A stretch of DNA of 64,000 bases. It comes from Miscanthus floridulus (Eukaryota; Streptophyta; Magnoliopsida; Poales; Poaceae). The notes under the pieces were generated by a model. That model was not told where the DNA came from. It did not search any database and worked only from the letters and a program-made list of their open reading frames with translations. The stretch lies in assembly GCF_019320115.1 (NCBI RefSeq), contig NC_089598.1, forward strand, positions 85,637,560 to 85,701,559. Reading direction: 5' to 3'. This document shows, piece after piece, positions 12,519 to 22,109 of the stretch. Position 1 is the stretch's first letter. Each line of letters starts with the position of its first letter. The position numbers and the translations under genes are program-made.

Positions 12519-13120
12519 CTCACGCTTCCATGGCTGTCATGAACTTGGTTCTTTTGACTTTGATGGTTTACTGCTGCTTAATGCCGATGATGACACAACT
12601 TTATATTATAGAGGTGGCACTGCAATTTCTTTTTGCTATCATCTATGTGCTTCTCATGGCTGTCATCAAACCATGAGGCACATCCATACCCAAGCAACTG
12701 CACTGTCACTGATGCTCTGATGGCTTGGGATGGACGTGTCTCATGCTTCCATAGCTGTTTTAATCTTGGTTTTGTACTGTCTACATTTGGCTTCTCCAGG
12801 CAAACAAACACGCCCTAATCTATTTGGTTTTATTTGCTATTTCCATAGTGCCACCCGGGACTGTTATGAGAGGGTATTAAATCATGATATTGTCTTAGGC
12901 CACGGACCTTTTTTTGCCTATGATGCAGCACATGAACAGCTGAGGCATTTGTACATCTGCCTGTGATGTCTACTACATGTTTTCCATGTGTAATCCAACT
13001 GTTTGTTTCTTGAGTTTGTCTACCACTTCAACTGGACTAGACAGCCTCATTGAATAAACTGATGGCTTGCACCTGAACCATTTTTGGACTGAGGCTTTGT
13101 TGCTTGTTAACTGCAAAACA
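12519..13120. other. Unresolved stretch with a truncated GGCGTGTTTG repeat end
   Basis: No gene recognised. CCAGGCAAACAAACACGCCC at 12797-12816 is the reverse complement of a GGGCGTGTTTGTTTGCCTGG terminus. The same end recurs at 13828-13847, so pieces of a short transposable-element family flank the small gene that follows. Two related segments, near 12521-12560 and 12746-12790 (GCTTCCAT...GCTGT...CTTGGTT), look like a diverged direct duplication. Confidence 0.4.
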
Positions 13121-13429
13121 ATGTGTACTTGGTATGTGGTTTTCAAGGGGAAGCAACCTGGTGTGTACATCAGCTGGGCTCAGTGCAGTGAGCAAGTACT
13201 AGGGTATCGTGGAGCTGTGCATAAGAAGTACAACTCGTATGAGCAAACACTTGCTGATTTCAACTCAACTATCAACTCAATGCCTTCCACTAAACCTTCT
13301 TCTTCTTTACCTGTCATTGAAAATGCAGAAAGAGCCTCTCCAATCAGTTACAAAAATGTGATCATACTGTTCCTTTGTGGTTTGGTTGCTGTCACGTGGA
13401 TGAGGATCAATAGGTGCAAGAGCTGTTAA
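13121..13429 (+). CDS. Small RNase H1 N-terminal (viroplasmin-like) domain protein with C-terminal membrane anchor
   Basis: 102-residue ORF. Residues about 4-48 show the hybrid-binding fold of RNase H1 N-termini and caulimovirus viroplasmins: WYVVFKGKQPGVYISW, then QV..Y, then HKKYNSYEQTLADF. This fold binds dsRNA or RNA/DNA hybrids in known members. There is no RNase H catalytic domain. A Ser/Pro-rich linker follows. The C-terminus is a hydrophobic segment, NVIILFLCGLVAVTWM (about residues 79-94), with a basic end, suggesting a tail anchor. I chose ATG 13121 because the domain begins three residues later; an upstream in-frame start at 13067 adds unrelated residues. A diverged paralogue sits at 22857-23207 and shares the S(Y/W)K(N/D)V juxtamembrane motif. 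The frame is intact. The domain call is firm; function, expression and host-gene versus transposon-passenger status are open. Confidence 0.72.
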   Translation: MCTWYVVFKGKQPGVYISWAQCSEQVLGYRGAVHKKYNSYEQTLADFNSTINSMPSTKPSSSLPVIENAERASPISYKNVIILFLCGLVAVTWMRINRCKSC

Positions 13430-13627
13430 TCTATGCTTGTTTTTGGATGTATCAATTAGTTAGAACATCTAATATGTGCTTTATCATGTTGTAATGTCAC
13501 TGTAATTGTGTAAACGGTTCTTTAATTAGTAGTACTAAACTACTATGCCATGGTTCTATGCTCAAATGTTGGAATACCTACTCTTTTGCCTTGTCTATAA
13601 ACTGTGTTCCATCTGCTGCATGGCGAG

Positions 13628-13850
13628 CTGTCCAGGCAACCAAACACCATCTCAACCTGACGATTGGGAGGTGATTGGGAACACTGACAGCAGGACCAGG
13701 CAAACAAACACAGTCCCGCATGGGCCTGGCCTAGTTGGGAAAAATGACCAAACAAGGTGTTGTTGCACCTGTTGGGCCTGGCCTTACCAGCCTGGCTGGG
13801 CTGGTACATGCAGGCTGGCGACGTCCAGGTAAACAAACACGCCCTAGGCT
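13628..13850. repeat. MITE-like repeat with CCAGGCAAACAAACACG motifs
   Basis: Three direct copies of CCAGG(C/T)AA(C/A)(C/A)AAACAC occur at about 13634, 13699 and 13828, separated by CCTGGCC-rich sequence. The last copy ends in GCCCTA and matches the end at 12797-12816. It is probably a non-autonomous DNA transposon fragment. I cannot find a matching inverted terminus or a target duplication, so the superfamily is not assigned. Confidence 0.45.
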
Positions 13851-14612
13851 CCTCTGGCTCCACTACAGTTTCACCATATGGTGCTAGAGCTTGAGATGGA
13901 AAAAGCTATGCTAAACAAGGCCTAACATGTAGATAAAAGAATTGTGAGAACTAGATTAAAAGTTGAAGACTAAATATATAGATTCAATGATGTCAACGAA
14001 TAGAGATGCAATAAACTTATATAATTTAAGCTTAGATTTTGACTAAATATGTTCTAACTAATGGTCTCAATGGAACCTCCACGATGATTCTCATGAAACC
14101 CGGTAGAAAAAAAGGTAAATCCTAAAAGTTCTCATAAAAATCAGAAACGCTTGGCCATCAATTTGGTAAACTCTATTCACCATTGATAACAATAGACATT
14201 GCATGTATTCTATTTTCTAAATAATTAGTCACCTCTGGGATCTGTGTAAAACAACATAAAGTTATCTATGTATCTATATTAAATTTACCCACTTGAAATA
14301 TTAAGAAACATGTTCTAAAGTAAACCTAAATTTGCATCTAATTACCATTTCTTCATTATTAAAAAAACTAAAATATCCCTCAAATCTACACATAAATTAT
14401 CAACATATTATTCTATTAAAAGCGTACATATGCTTCTACATTGCCCACTTCTATAATATTGATATATGAAAATTTTATTTAAGTAAACATAAATGTTGTA
14501 TCATCATGTAGATCAAGTACACATACATGCATGAGAAATAAATATGTATGTTATGTTTCAACAATAAAACATTTTTCTTTGTGACTTAACAAATTTAAAA
14601 AAAATATTTATA
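13851..14612. other. AT-rich intergenic sequence
   Basis: I see no gene, repeat terminus or promoter that I can support. The sequence is uniformly AT-rich with short homopolymer runs. Confidence 0.5.
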
Positions 14613-14620
14613 ATCATGAC

Positions 14621-14896
14621 CATGGGTGAAAACGGTACGGATATTTTCCGGCCCTATTCAAGGCCGAATTCGTTTAGAGGGGTTCAGATCTGTCCGTATC
14701 CGAGTCCGTATATTCAACATCCGATACCGTATCCGTATCCGAATATTTAAATCGCATATTTATGATGTCGATATCCAATTGTATCCTATCCGGCATGGTT
14801 GACACTGTTCGCATTTGAATCCGAATCTGGACAGAAATATGAAAACAAATGTAATATCAGTAGTATCCGTCCGTATCCGATCCATTTTCATCCCTA
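14621..14896. mobile_element. hAT-like MITE with 8-bp target duplication
   Basis: A 276-bp element starting CATGGGTGAAAACGG and ending CCATTTTCATCCCTA, giving imperfect inverted termini of about 15 bp. Both sides carry ATCATGAC (14613-14620 and 14897-14904), an 8-bp duplication as made by hAT transposases. The inside is rich in CCGTATCCG and CGGATA motifs. It encodes nothing, so it would depend on a transposase in trans. Confidence 0.8.
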
Positions 14897-14912
14897 ATCA
14901 TGACATGTAACT

Positions 14913-15023
14913 TACTCCTATATATACCATGAAATATATTTTTATAATGCACTTGCTTGATGTCATATTTAAAATAATTTGACTCAGAACAATTCAATTT
15001 AATTTATTTTATGATGGAGGGAA
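14913..15023. mobile_element. Stowaway MITE remnant reaching into the receptor-kinase 3' end
   Basis: It ends TTTTATGATGGAGGGAATA, the usual Stowaway terminus, next to TA. Its body (GAAATATATTTTTATAATG, then TTGATGTCATA) matches the complete Stowaway at 25608-25865, with about 40 bp missing inside. It supplies the last eight or nine codons of the minus-strand kinase ORF. Confidence 0.7.
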
Positions 15024-17018
15024 TATTTTCGGTCTTTGAGCTGAGAAATTAAAGGCGAGGATTCCATGTAACAGTCTGGAGGGTCAGGTATACGTAGTGC
15101 CTGAACCTGAGCCCGATCACTGGTCTCCAGCATCTGCACCACCTGGTGCATGGTCGGTCGCAGCAGCGGGTTCGGCTCGACGCACCAGAGCGCCACGCGC
15201 GCGAACCGGTCCACCCTCTCCATGTCCTCCGCGCTGTCGACGCCAGCGTCGTCGCCATGCAGCATCAGCTCCGTCCTCCGCGCACCCACCAGCTGCACCG
15301 CCCAACCGAACAAGGTGACCGTCTCGTCATCGTCCTCCACGCCACGCGGCGGATCAACCACCACCGGCTCCTGGCACCTCCGGCAGCAGATCATCTCCAG
15401 CAGCACGACGCCGAAGCTGTACACGTCCGCCTTGGTGTCCACGCGCGCGTCGCCGCGGAGCCACTCGGGCGCGATGTAGCCTCTGGTACCCCTGACGTGG
15501 GTCACCGTGGTGTGCACCTGCTGGCTCCCCAGCAGCTTGGAGATCCCGAAGTCGGTGATCCTCGGGACGCCGCGGTCGTCCAGCAGGATGTTGTCGGGCT
15601 TGATGTCGCAGTGGATGATCGGGGCGCTGCAGCCGTCGTGGAGGTACTCGAGCCCCCGGGCGATGGCGAGTGCGGCCTCGGCGCGCCAACGCCACGGAGG
15701 CCGCCTCTCGGGGTTGAAGAGGAAGCTGCGGAGCGACCCGCCTGGCATGAACTCGAACACAAGCATCCGGTGGTTGCCTTCTTTGCAGTAGCCGATCATG
15801 CGGACCAGGTTCCGGTGGTGGATCTTCCCGATGGACTGCACCTCATTGGTGAACTCCTGCTCGCTGTACTCGTTCGAGGCGATGAGCTTCTTCACCGCGA
15901 TGAGATGCGGCTGCGGCGACCTCATCGTTCCTCTGTACACCTCGCCGAAGCTCCCTTTACCCAGCAGTTTCTCGAAGCCGTTGGTGGCTTGGTAAAGCTC
16001 CTTCCAGCTGAACGCTCTCACGCTCGAGCTCAACGGCTGCTGCTGCCTCTCTCTGTACCTGCCAAGGCAATGCTGTGCCACGAGGACGCCGACGGTGATC
16101 AACAAAAGAAAGGCCAAGCAGATGGCGACAACCTTGTAGGCCTTGCGGACGCGGTCACCGGAGACTTCCTTGTCCGCACCTTGATGAACGCCTTCGTCGT
16201 GACACCGTTTGCTTGCCAACCGTTGGTGAGCGCCGCCATCTCCGCGCAGTCGGATCCGCCGATCATCAATGCGGCCGCGCAGAAGCAGTCGCTGAGGCAG
16301 TAGTCTCGGCATTGCTCCTCCGTGACTGATGAGAACTTCTTGTAGTATATCGAGGTCTCCCAGGTGGTGTTGAGCAGCTCCACAAGGGTGAACTCGTCGG
16401 AGCTGTTGTCGCCGTCGCAGCTCTGTGGCTTGAACCCCGGAGTGCAGCCGCTGTCCCTGTGCTGCTCGTCGGTGTAATTGTACCCACTCGGGCACACGCA
16501 GTTGAGCCTGTCCCTTGAGCTCGCCGTCGGCGCAGACACACAGTAGGACCCCGGCCCGCACATGCCCTGCAACCCAGACGTCCACTTGATGCAGCCGTAA
16601 TCGGGGAACGCACCGGACACAGTCCAAGACGTGTCGTTGCAGCCGCCGCCGTTCTTGGGACGGATGTAGGTACGGACGATGCCGTCGGGGTCCATGCGGG
16701 CGAACTTGAAGTACTCGCCGGCGGTGAAGCTCGCCACCGGTTTAACCAAGCTGTAGACCGTGCCGTTGTGGAGGGTGTAGTTAAGGCGGCCCTGGTCGTC
16801 GAAGGTGACCGTCGTGTTGCCGTCGGGGCTGTCGGTGTACGCCTGCCAGTAGGCGTTCTCGGGGTTGTTGCCGGTGAGGAGGTCGACGTAGAGGACGACG
16901 TTGCCGTCGCTCTGGACGCCCATGCTGAACCGGCCGGTGGTGAACTCCGCGTCCGCGCGCTTGGCGAAAAGCTTCCCTTGGGACCCGGTTGACTCGTAGG
17001 CTAGGGACCGGCCCGGCT
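14999..17018 (-). pseudogene. G-type lectin S-receptor-like Ser/Thr kinase, 5'-truncated and frameshifted
   Basis: Plasma-membrane receptor kinase of the plant lectin-RLK family. Coding order from 17018: second half of the B-lectin domain (GKLFAKRADAEFTTGRFSM, SDGNVVLY), a Cys-rich EGF-like part (CGPGSYC, CVCPSGYNYTD), a PAN-type segment (EEQCRDYCLSDCFCAAALM), membrane helix (VVAICLAFLLLITVGVLVA), then kinase with P-loop GKGSFGEVYRG, catalytic HCDIKPDNILL, DFGISKLL and GYIAPEW. HCD in place of HRD makes it a non-RD kinase, the class common in immune receptors. The signal peptide and first lectin half are absent upstream of 17018. A frameshift near 16185 separates the extracellular and membrane/kinase parts (AFIKVR in one frame, KEVSGD in another). 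The last codons come from a Stowaway remnant. A sequencing indel could explain the frameshift, but not the missing 5' end. Confidence 0.88.
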
Positions 17019-17539
17019 AGCGCTTGGATTTTGAAGAATGACCCGATCTTTTTACTTTCAGGTTAGTAATAAATATTCACTTATTTAATTTTGTTGCTTA
17101 ATTAGCTTCGTTTTGATGGCTACATTGCTTGATTCTCATTCTAGTTCTTTCTCCATTTTAGAGAGCACTTTTTCAATTGGATATTTGTGCCCGGCTCAAA
17201 TTATGGTGAATCCATCATCCAAAAGGTTGGTGTCTATGAACACATTTAAATTCCTAGCTAATTATTCTATGGTGGTCAAGATCATTATTGTTAATATGTG
17301 ATGCTATAATTAGTTCTTAGAAGTAGAGTAGAATAGTTGTTCTTCAATATTGTGCAATAATTATTTTTTACTACGATTTTTAATTTACAGGACCGGGGCT
17401 ACCAATTTCAATTTTCCAATAATTAGTGTACAATAATGTTTTCCAAAAATAGTCCTTTTGAGCTACAATTGTTGTTCATGAAGCTCGATTTCTTATTAAT
17501 TCTTTGTAATTACTGTCTCAGTATTTTTTTTGTGCAGAG
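17019..17539 (+). other. AT-rich 5' region before the TNPD exon
   Basis: No coding signal. The sequence just before the TNPD start (TTTTTTTTGTGCAG, ending at 17537) looks like a splice acceptor, so part of this stretch may be an intron of the transposase gene. Confidence 0.4.
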
Positions 17540-18940
17540 ATGGATCGAGAGTGGATGCATCTGTTCCGAACGGACAAGCGGTACATGCATGGCGTCAACC
17601 AGTTTATCACCGATGCCAAAGCCCATGCTGGGAATGGGAACCATGTCTTCTGCCCATGCAAAGATTGCAAGAATCATATGAACTTTCGTCAAATTGAGTC
17701 TATATGATCGCACTTGATTACCAGGGGGTTCATGCCAAACTATACGATATGGACTATGCATGGCGAGGTTGGTGTGAATGTTCTGCAGAAAAACGATGAT
17801 GATGTGGACATGCCTGACGTAGCCATCCACGATGCTGACGAGGAACCCGGTGTCAACACGGAATCTATGGCCATATTTAATAATATGTTTAGGAACATGC
17901 TAGCTGACGACACCGAGAATAACGATAGCATTTCTCAGCTGCTACGTAATGTAGAGACCGGATGTCTTAGTGAAAGACAGCTGAGAAAGCTAGAGAAAAT
18001 GAGACAAGATGGTAAAACATCATTGTATAAGAATTGTCCAATGAGCAAACTGGAAGCCGACATCATGCTGTTAGAGTTCAAATCGACAAACGGATTGAGC
18101 GATAAAGGCTTCGATCAGTTGTTAGGTATAATAAGGAAAGTGCTCCCAGAAAAAAACGACTTGTCAGAAAAAACATACTTGGCCAAGCAAATGATCTACC
18201 CTATCGGCCTCGAGGTTGAAAATATCCACGCGTGTTCCAATGATTGCATATTATACCGTGGAGAAAAATACAAAGACTTGGACAAGTGCCCCAAGTGTGA
18301 AGCTCCACGGTACAAGGAAGGGCCGTCAGATGAGGGCACCAAGACCAGAGAAGGTCCCGTAAAGGTCGTTTGGTATTTCCCTATAGCTCTCTGGGTGCAT
18401 AGGCTGTTTGCATGTGCAAAGTCAGCCAAGCTGTTGCGTTGGCATGGCAAAGAGCGTAAAAAAGATACAATGACGAGGCACCCCGCCGATGGACATGACT
18501 GGAGGACTGTCAATACTGTGTTCTATAAGGACATCGATGGAGAGGTAAGGCACCTTTGGTTTGCTTTGGGCACAGATGGGATGAATCCTTTCGACCAAGT
18601 TAGAAGCAATCATGGCACCCAGCCAGTGACGCTCTGTATTTACAACATTTCACCTTGGGTCTGTATGAAGCGGTCGTACATCCAGATGCCACTACTGATC
18701 CAAGGGCCAAGACAGCCTAAGAATGACATCGATGTGTTTCTGGAACCAGTGATCGATGAACTAGTGTAGATGTTTGAAAAAGGTGTGTCGGATATTTAGG
18801 ACGAGTATAAAAAGGAACATGTCACGATCAAGGGAGTACTTATCGCTACAATCACCGACCTGCCAGGTCGAGGTTCGTTGTCCGGAGAGAAGACAAAAGG
18901 TTACACTGGATGTGTCGAGTGCTTGGACAACACCGATGCA
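17540..18940 (+). pseudogene. CACTA TNPD-type transposase, N-terminal part
   Basis: It starts with MDREWMHLFRTDKRYMHGV, and the Cys motif CPCKDC near residue 39 marks the transposase-associated domain. After a stop it continues through HLITRGFMPNYTIW, an acidic stretch, the CPMSKLEADIMLLEFKS region (NCPMSKLEADIMLL), a CPKCEAPRY zinc-like motif, PIALWVHRLFA and an HWFALGTDG-like block (LWFALGTDGMNPF), matching the Transposase_21 family. It ends at KGYTGCVECLDNTDA, where CACTGTCGG repeat sequence begins; the C-terminal portion is missing. Stops: TGA near 17706 (CGA origin likely), TAG at 18767-18769, and TAG in DI-stop-DEY near 18797. In autonomous CACTA elements TNPD binds the terminal repeats and cuts DNA in the nucleus. 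This copy cannot. Confidence 0.88.
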
Positions 18941-19030
18941 GTGATAGCTTCTATCACAGTCGGTTGCTCAAACCGACATAGAAGGCCCAATTCACTGTCG
19001 GTTTTTAAACTAAAACCAACCGTTGGACAC
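18935..19030. repeat. CACTA-type CACTGTCGGTT repeat cluster 1
   Basis: Short inverted repeats (ATCACAGTCGGTT, AAACCGACAT, TTCACTGTCGGTTTTT) begin exactly where the TNPD frame is lost. A TATA-like TATAAAAT follows at 19093, about 65 bp downstream. Confidence 0.6.
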
Positions 19031-19504
19031 TGCTCCCACCTACCCCGACAACTTTAGTTCAGAAATGAAAATGTACCATGACTGCTAGCCCCTATAAAAT
19101 GGCCCTCAGCTAGGAGCTAGCCTCTCCATGCATGTTGGTTTCAGCCAAGCCTTATCAGCCATGATACAATATTTTTCTCTCATAGCAAACCACATATATC
19201 GTTATGCATCGTAGTCCACCAAAATGGTGCACACATGAGGTACTAGAAGAATGATACTGAGGTACACATATGGTGGTTAAATTATAATGTGTTGATACAC
19301 ATTGATGGTAACATTGACCTGTACACAAATAGGTATTTGTTATCGTATATGGAATTTTAGTGTAAGGTCTTTGTTATCGTATATGTAACTTATTTCTAAT
19401 TTTTTGTAATTTTTTGATGTATTTCATTACTATCTAAATAAATATATCGTTCTTGTTAAAACTTTTCCACTGTAGTATCTAAATAAATATATCCTTTACA
19501 TATA

Positions 19505-19630
19505 TGCACCTTCACTGTCGGTTCTATTTAGAAACCGACAGTGATGGCCACCTTCACTGTCGGTTCTATTTAGAAACCGACAGTGATTACCACCTTCACT
19601 GTCGGTTCCATTTAAAAACCGGCAGTGATG
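19505..19630. repeat. CACTGTCGGTT palindromic repeat cluster 2
   Basis: Three near-identical units of about 45-50 bp, each a palindrome of TTCACTGTCGGTT, then a 6-8 bp A/T loop (TATTTAG), then AACCGACAGTGA. This is the TNPA-binding type of sequence normally found near CACTA ends. The last unit ends 13 bp before a TATA box. Confidence 0.85.
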
Positions 19631-19642
19631 TCCATGCCCCCC

Positions 19643-19765
19643 TATATAAAACAAACTGCCGGCCACATACATCGATCCCACCCACCCACGAACTCTCTCA
19701 GTCTCATTTCTCACGTTTCACTCTTACTTCTCAAGACATCCACTCTTTCTCTACGTGATTTGGTC
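19643..19765 (+). promoter_or_regulatory. TATA box and 5' leader of the unknown spliced gene
   Basis: TATATAAAAC at 19643-19652 lies 13 bp after the repeat cluster. A CT-rich, A-poor leader follows and leads to the ATG at 19766. Position and composition fit a pol II core promoter driven by the array. Inferred from sequence only. Confidence 0.55.
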
Positions 19766-20995
19766 ATGACTCCTGCATTTTTCAATGGTATTGATATGTT
19801 GTCTTCTCCAATACTGTATCTATATTCATTTGATCTATATTTATATTAATGTTTCTTTGCATTCTACTTTTATATATATTCTTATTCCTTGCATTCGATC
19901 TATATTTAATTATGTTGCCACATTTTACTTGGTAGAATTTTTTTGTGCATATATTTTATGTTCATATTTTTTTTTTGCATTTTATCGATCAGGTGGTATG
20001 AACAACGGACCTCCCCCACCATAAGAACCAGGTTTTCACCCAGGCGATGAGCCATTCGCTCCTAATGTGGCAATTCCACGGTTCCCTGTTCTAGCTATTG
20101 TATGAAATATTTTTCAACATCTTTTGTTTTTTGATGCTAACAAATAAGTGTAATTAGTTTAATATCATTGTTGCATGCATATATGTCGCAGACTATATCC
20201 CCAATAGATTGGCTGCGAACAGCACTTAGCTGGTTCTTTATCTCAGACATCGTCGAGAACACGGCATCTAATGCAAGTGATCGGCTATGAACGTGTGAAC
20301 TCAGTTTTTTCATCCCTGTGAGGGGTTCAAATCATCGGAACCATATCCACAGGACGGGAATACAGAGCCCGGACGTGATAAGCGCCCAATTAAGTGTCAT
20401 GTGCATCTGTTTAGAGGCACTTAGACGTATTTGCTATGATGTGCCTGATTTCTCGCACTTCAAGGCACTTGCTTTGAATGCTGGGGATATCATCGTTCCG
20501 CAAACAAGTGAATGGTTTACAAGCTACAACCATGCGGATGTGGTAAAATAGTCACTTATACCTGAGTCGTGGTTATTTGTTGTTTATTATTGTAATAGCA
20601 TTCTCTATTTTTTTTTTCTTTTTCTCCGCATGCAGATTACGCTATAGGACCTTACCTATGCTGCATGTGGCTTGTGGGCCGTTCTAGACCAAGCTACGGA
20701 GCAACTCGGGTACGATTGGGACTTCTGCAATGGAAACCTCGGCCAGCTCACTATAGAAGGATGTCAGTACTGCATAAGGATTACTAACACGAGCAGTGGT
20801 CATTCAGTAGGTTACATCTATGACCGACCATTCTTTCGGTATTGTGAGGCATGAGAGAGTGCACTCATACGGGCATTGGACTTCATCGATACAAGCGGAT
20901 ACATAATCTGTGACATCAACTACCATATATGGCTACATAGGCATGTTAGTGTGCGTGGCCCGATCGATCCCGACAATGACTTCGATAGTAATTAA
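19766..20995 (+). pseudogene. Unrecognised four-exon gene inside the CACTA element (279 codons, C-to-T stops)
   Basis: I do not recognise this protein. A four-exon model keeps one phase throughout: exon 1 19766-19787, exon 2 19993-20099, exon 3 20192-20542, exon 4 20636-20995, with GT...AG introns (acceptors GATCAG, TCGCAG, ATGCAG). The exons total 840 nt, exactly 280 codons with the stop. The predicted product opens MTPAFFNGGMNNGPPPP, has DWLRTALSWFFI in exon 3 start, FSHFKALALNAGDIIVP in the middle, and GYDWDFCNGNLGQLTIEG plus SVGYIYDRPFF in exon 4. Four in-frame stops remain: TAA after GPPPP, TGA in exon 3, TAG early in exon 4 and TGA after RYCEA. Each is one C-to-T change from CAA, CGA or CAG. 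The preserved exon phase argues that it once was a real gene. It could be a CACTA accessory protein or a captured host gene. Confidence 0.6.
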
Positions 20996-21590
20996 TGTTT
21001 ATTTAGCTAGGTTTTCAAGGTCATAGTTTAATTGGGTTTTAATTTTAATATGTACGGCTTTGTGTGTTTAATTATTGTCATGCATGTAATTCGTGTAATA
21101 TTTGTTGGACAATTAGAAATATACATTCCGGTGTCGTATTGGTCTCAAAATTATTCTCAGGCTTGCACATGCCACGTGTGAAGGAAACACCAAGTTTGGG
21201 ATTTTCCGGAGATGGTTTGCTACTTTCTGAGGTTTAATTGAATTTCCACGCGACGAGACCGTTTAATTATAGGTTGAACTGAGTCTACCCATGAAAAGAT
21301 CCAGAATGGTGCCAAACTTTTACACAGACTCTAATGTGCCCTAGGGATAAGAATTTTGTGGAGGTGGATGAAAAAATCTATTTGGTCCAAGATGAAATCC
21401 ACCCTCTTTTGTCTCATTCAGCACAAAGAAAAATATAATTAATAAAAAAATAATTAGAAAAACCTAAGATCATGTGTGGGATCTTAATTTGGGTGTACAA
21501 GCTTGCCAAAAAAAATCCAAGCCATTTTGATATAGGAATACATATGCTTCTATTTATTCAGTATATAAAAGATTTTCTTTAATATATATA
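20996..21590. other. Non-coding spacer with duplicated segment
   Basis: No gene. The segment AAGCCATTTTGATATAGGAA at about 21520-21550 recurs at 21770-21800 with one or two changes, in each case following an AACCAAAAAAA/GCCAAAAAAAA tract. This suggests a local duplication of about 250 bp that includes one repeat cluster. Confidence 0.5.
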
Positions 21591-21593
21591 AAC

Positions 21594-22079
21594 ATCACTG
21601 TCGGTTTCAAAAAACCGGCAGTGATGAGAAGAAACCGTAGTGATGCTTGTTATCACTGTCGGTTTATTTTGAAAACCGGCAGTGATATATAAAAAATTAA
21701 AAAAAATTGTGCTAGCCCTCGGGTTTGAGCTCAGGCTACAGAGTTCAGACACTTAACCAAAAAAATTTTAAGCCATTTTGACATAGGAATACATATGCTT
21801 AATAAATTATAAAATTAAACCCAAAAAATTAGGCCGCCCGGGATTCAAACATGAGTATCAGGGGCTGAGTTGCGGGGTCTTAACCGTTGAGCCAGTATGA
21901 GGTATTCGAAAAGTGTGGAAAAGATAAGTTACTTATGCTGTAACCGCTACACAGCAATCACTGACGGTTTAAAGAATGGCCCGGCAGTGATGTACCCCCA
22001 TTACTGTCGATTTCTACTTATAACCGGCAGTGATGTACCCCCATCACTGTCGGTTTCTAATTAGAACCGGCAGTGATGA
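21594..22079. repeat. CACTGTCGGTT repeat cluster 3
   Basis: Palindromic units at 21595-21627, 21651-21685, 21957-21990, 21999-22037 and 22040-22079 have the form ATCACTGTCGGTTT then AACCGGCAGTGATG. The last unit ends 8 bp before a TATA box. The space between the subclusters (21690-21950) holds no gene. Confidence 0.8.
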
Positions 22080-22086
22080 GGTCTGG

Positions 22087-22094
22087 TATAAAAG
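22087..22094 (+). promoter_or_regulatory. TATA box of the second RNase H1-N/membrane gene
   Basis: TATAAAAG, 8 bp downstream of repeat cluster 3 and just upstream of a GC-rich leader exon that ends in a good donor site. Confidence 0.6.
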
Positions 22095-22109
22095 CCCACC
22101 GCGGGTTGA

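Noticed and set aside
13545..13863. ORFs on both strands
   Set aside because: Derived from the CCAGGCAAACAAACAC repeat fragment.
15146..16303. 385-codon plus-strand ORF
   Set aside because: Shadow of the antisense kinase gene in GC-rich third-position sequence; the kinase motifs are on the minus strand.
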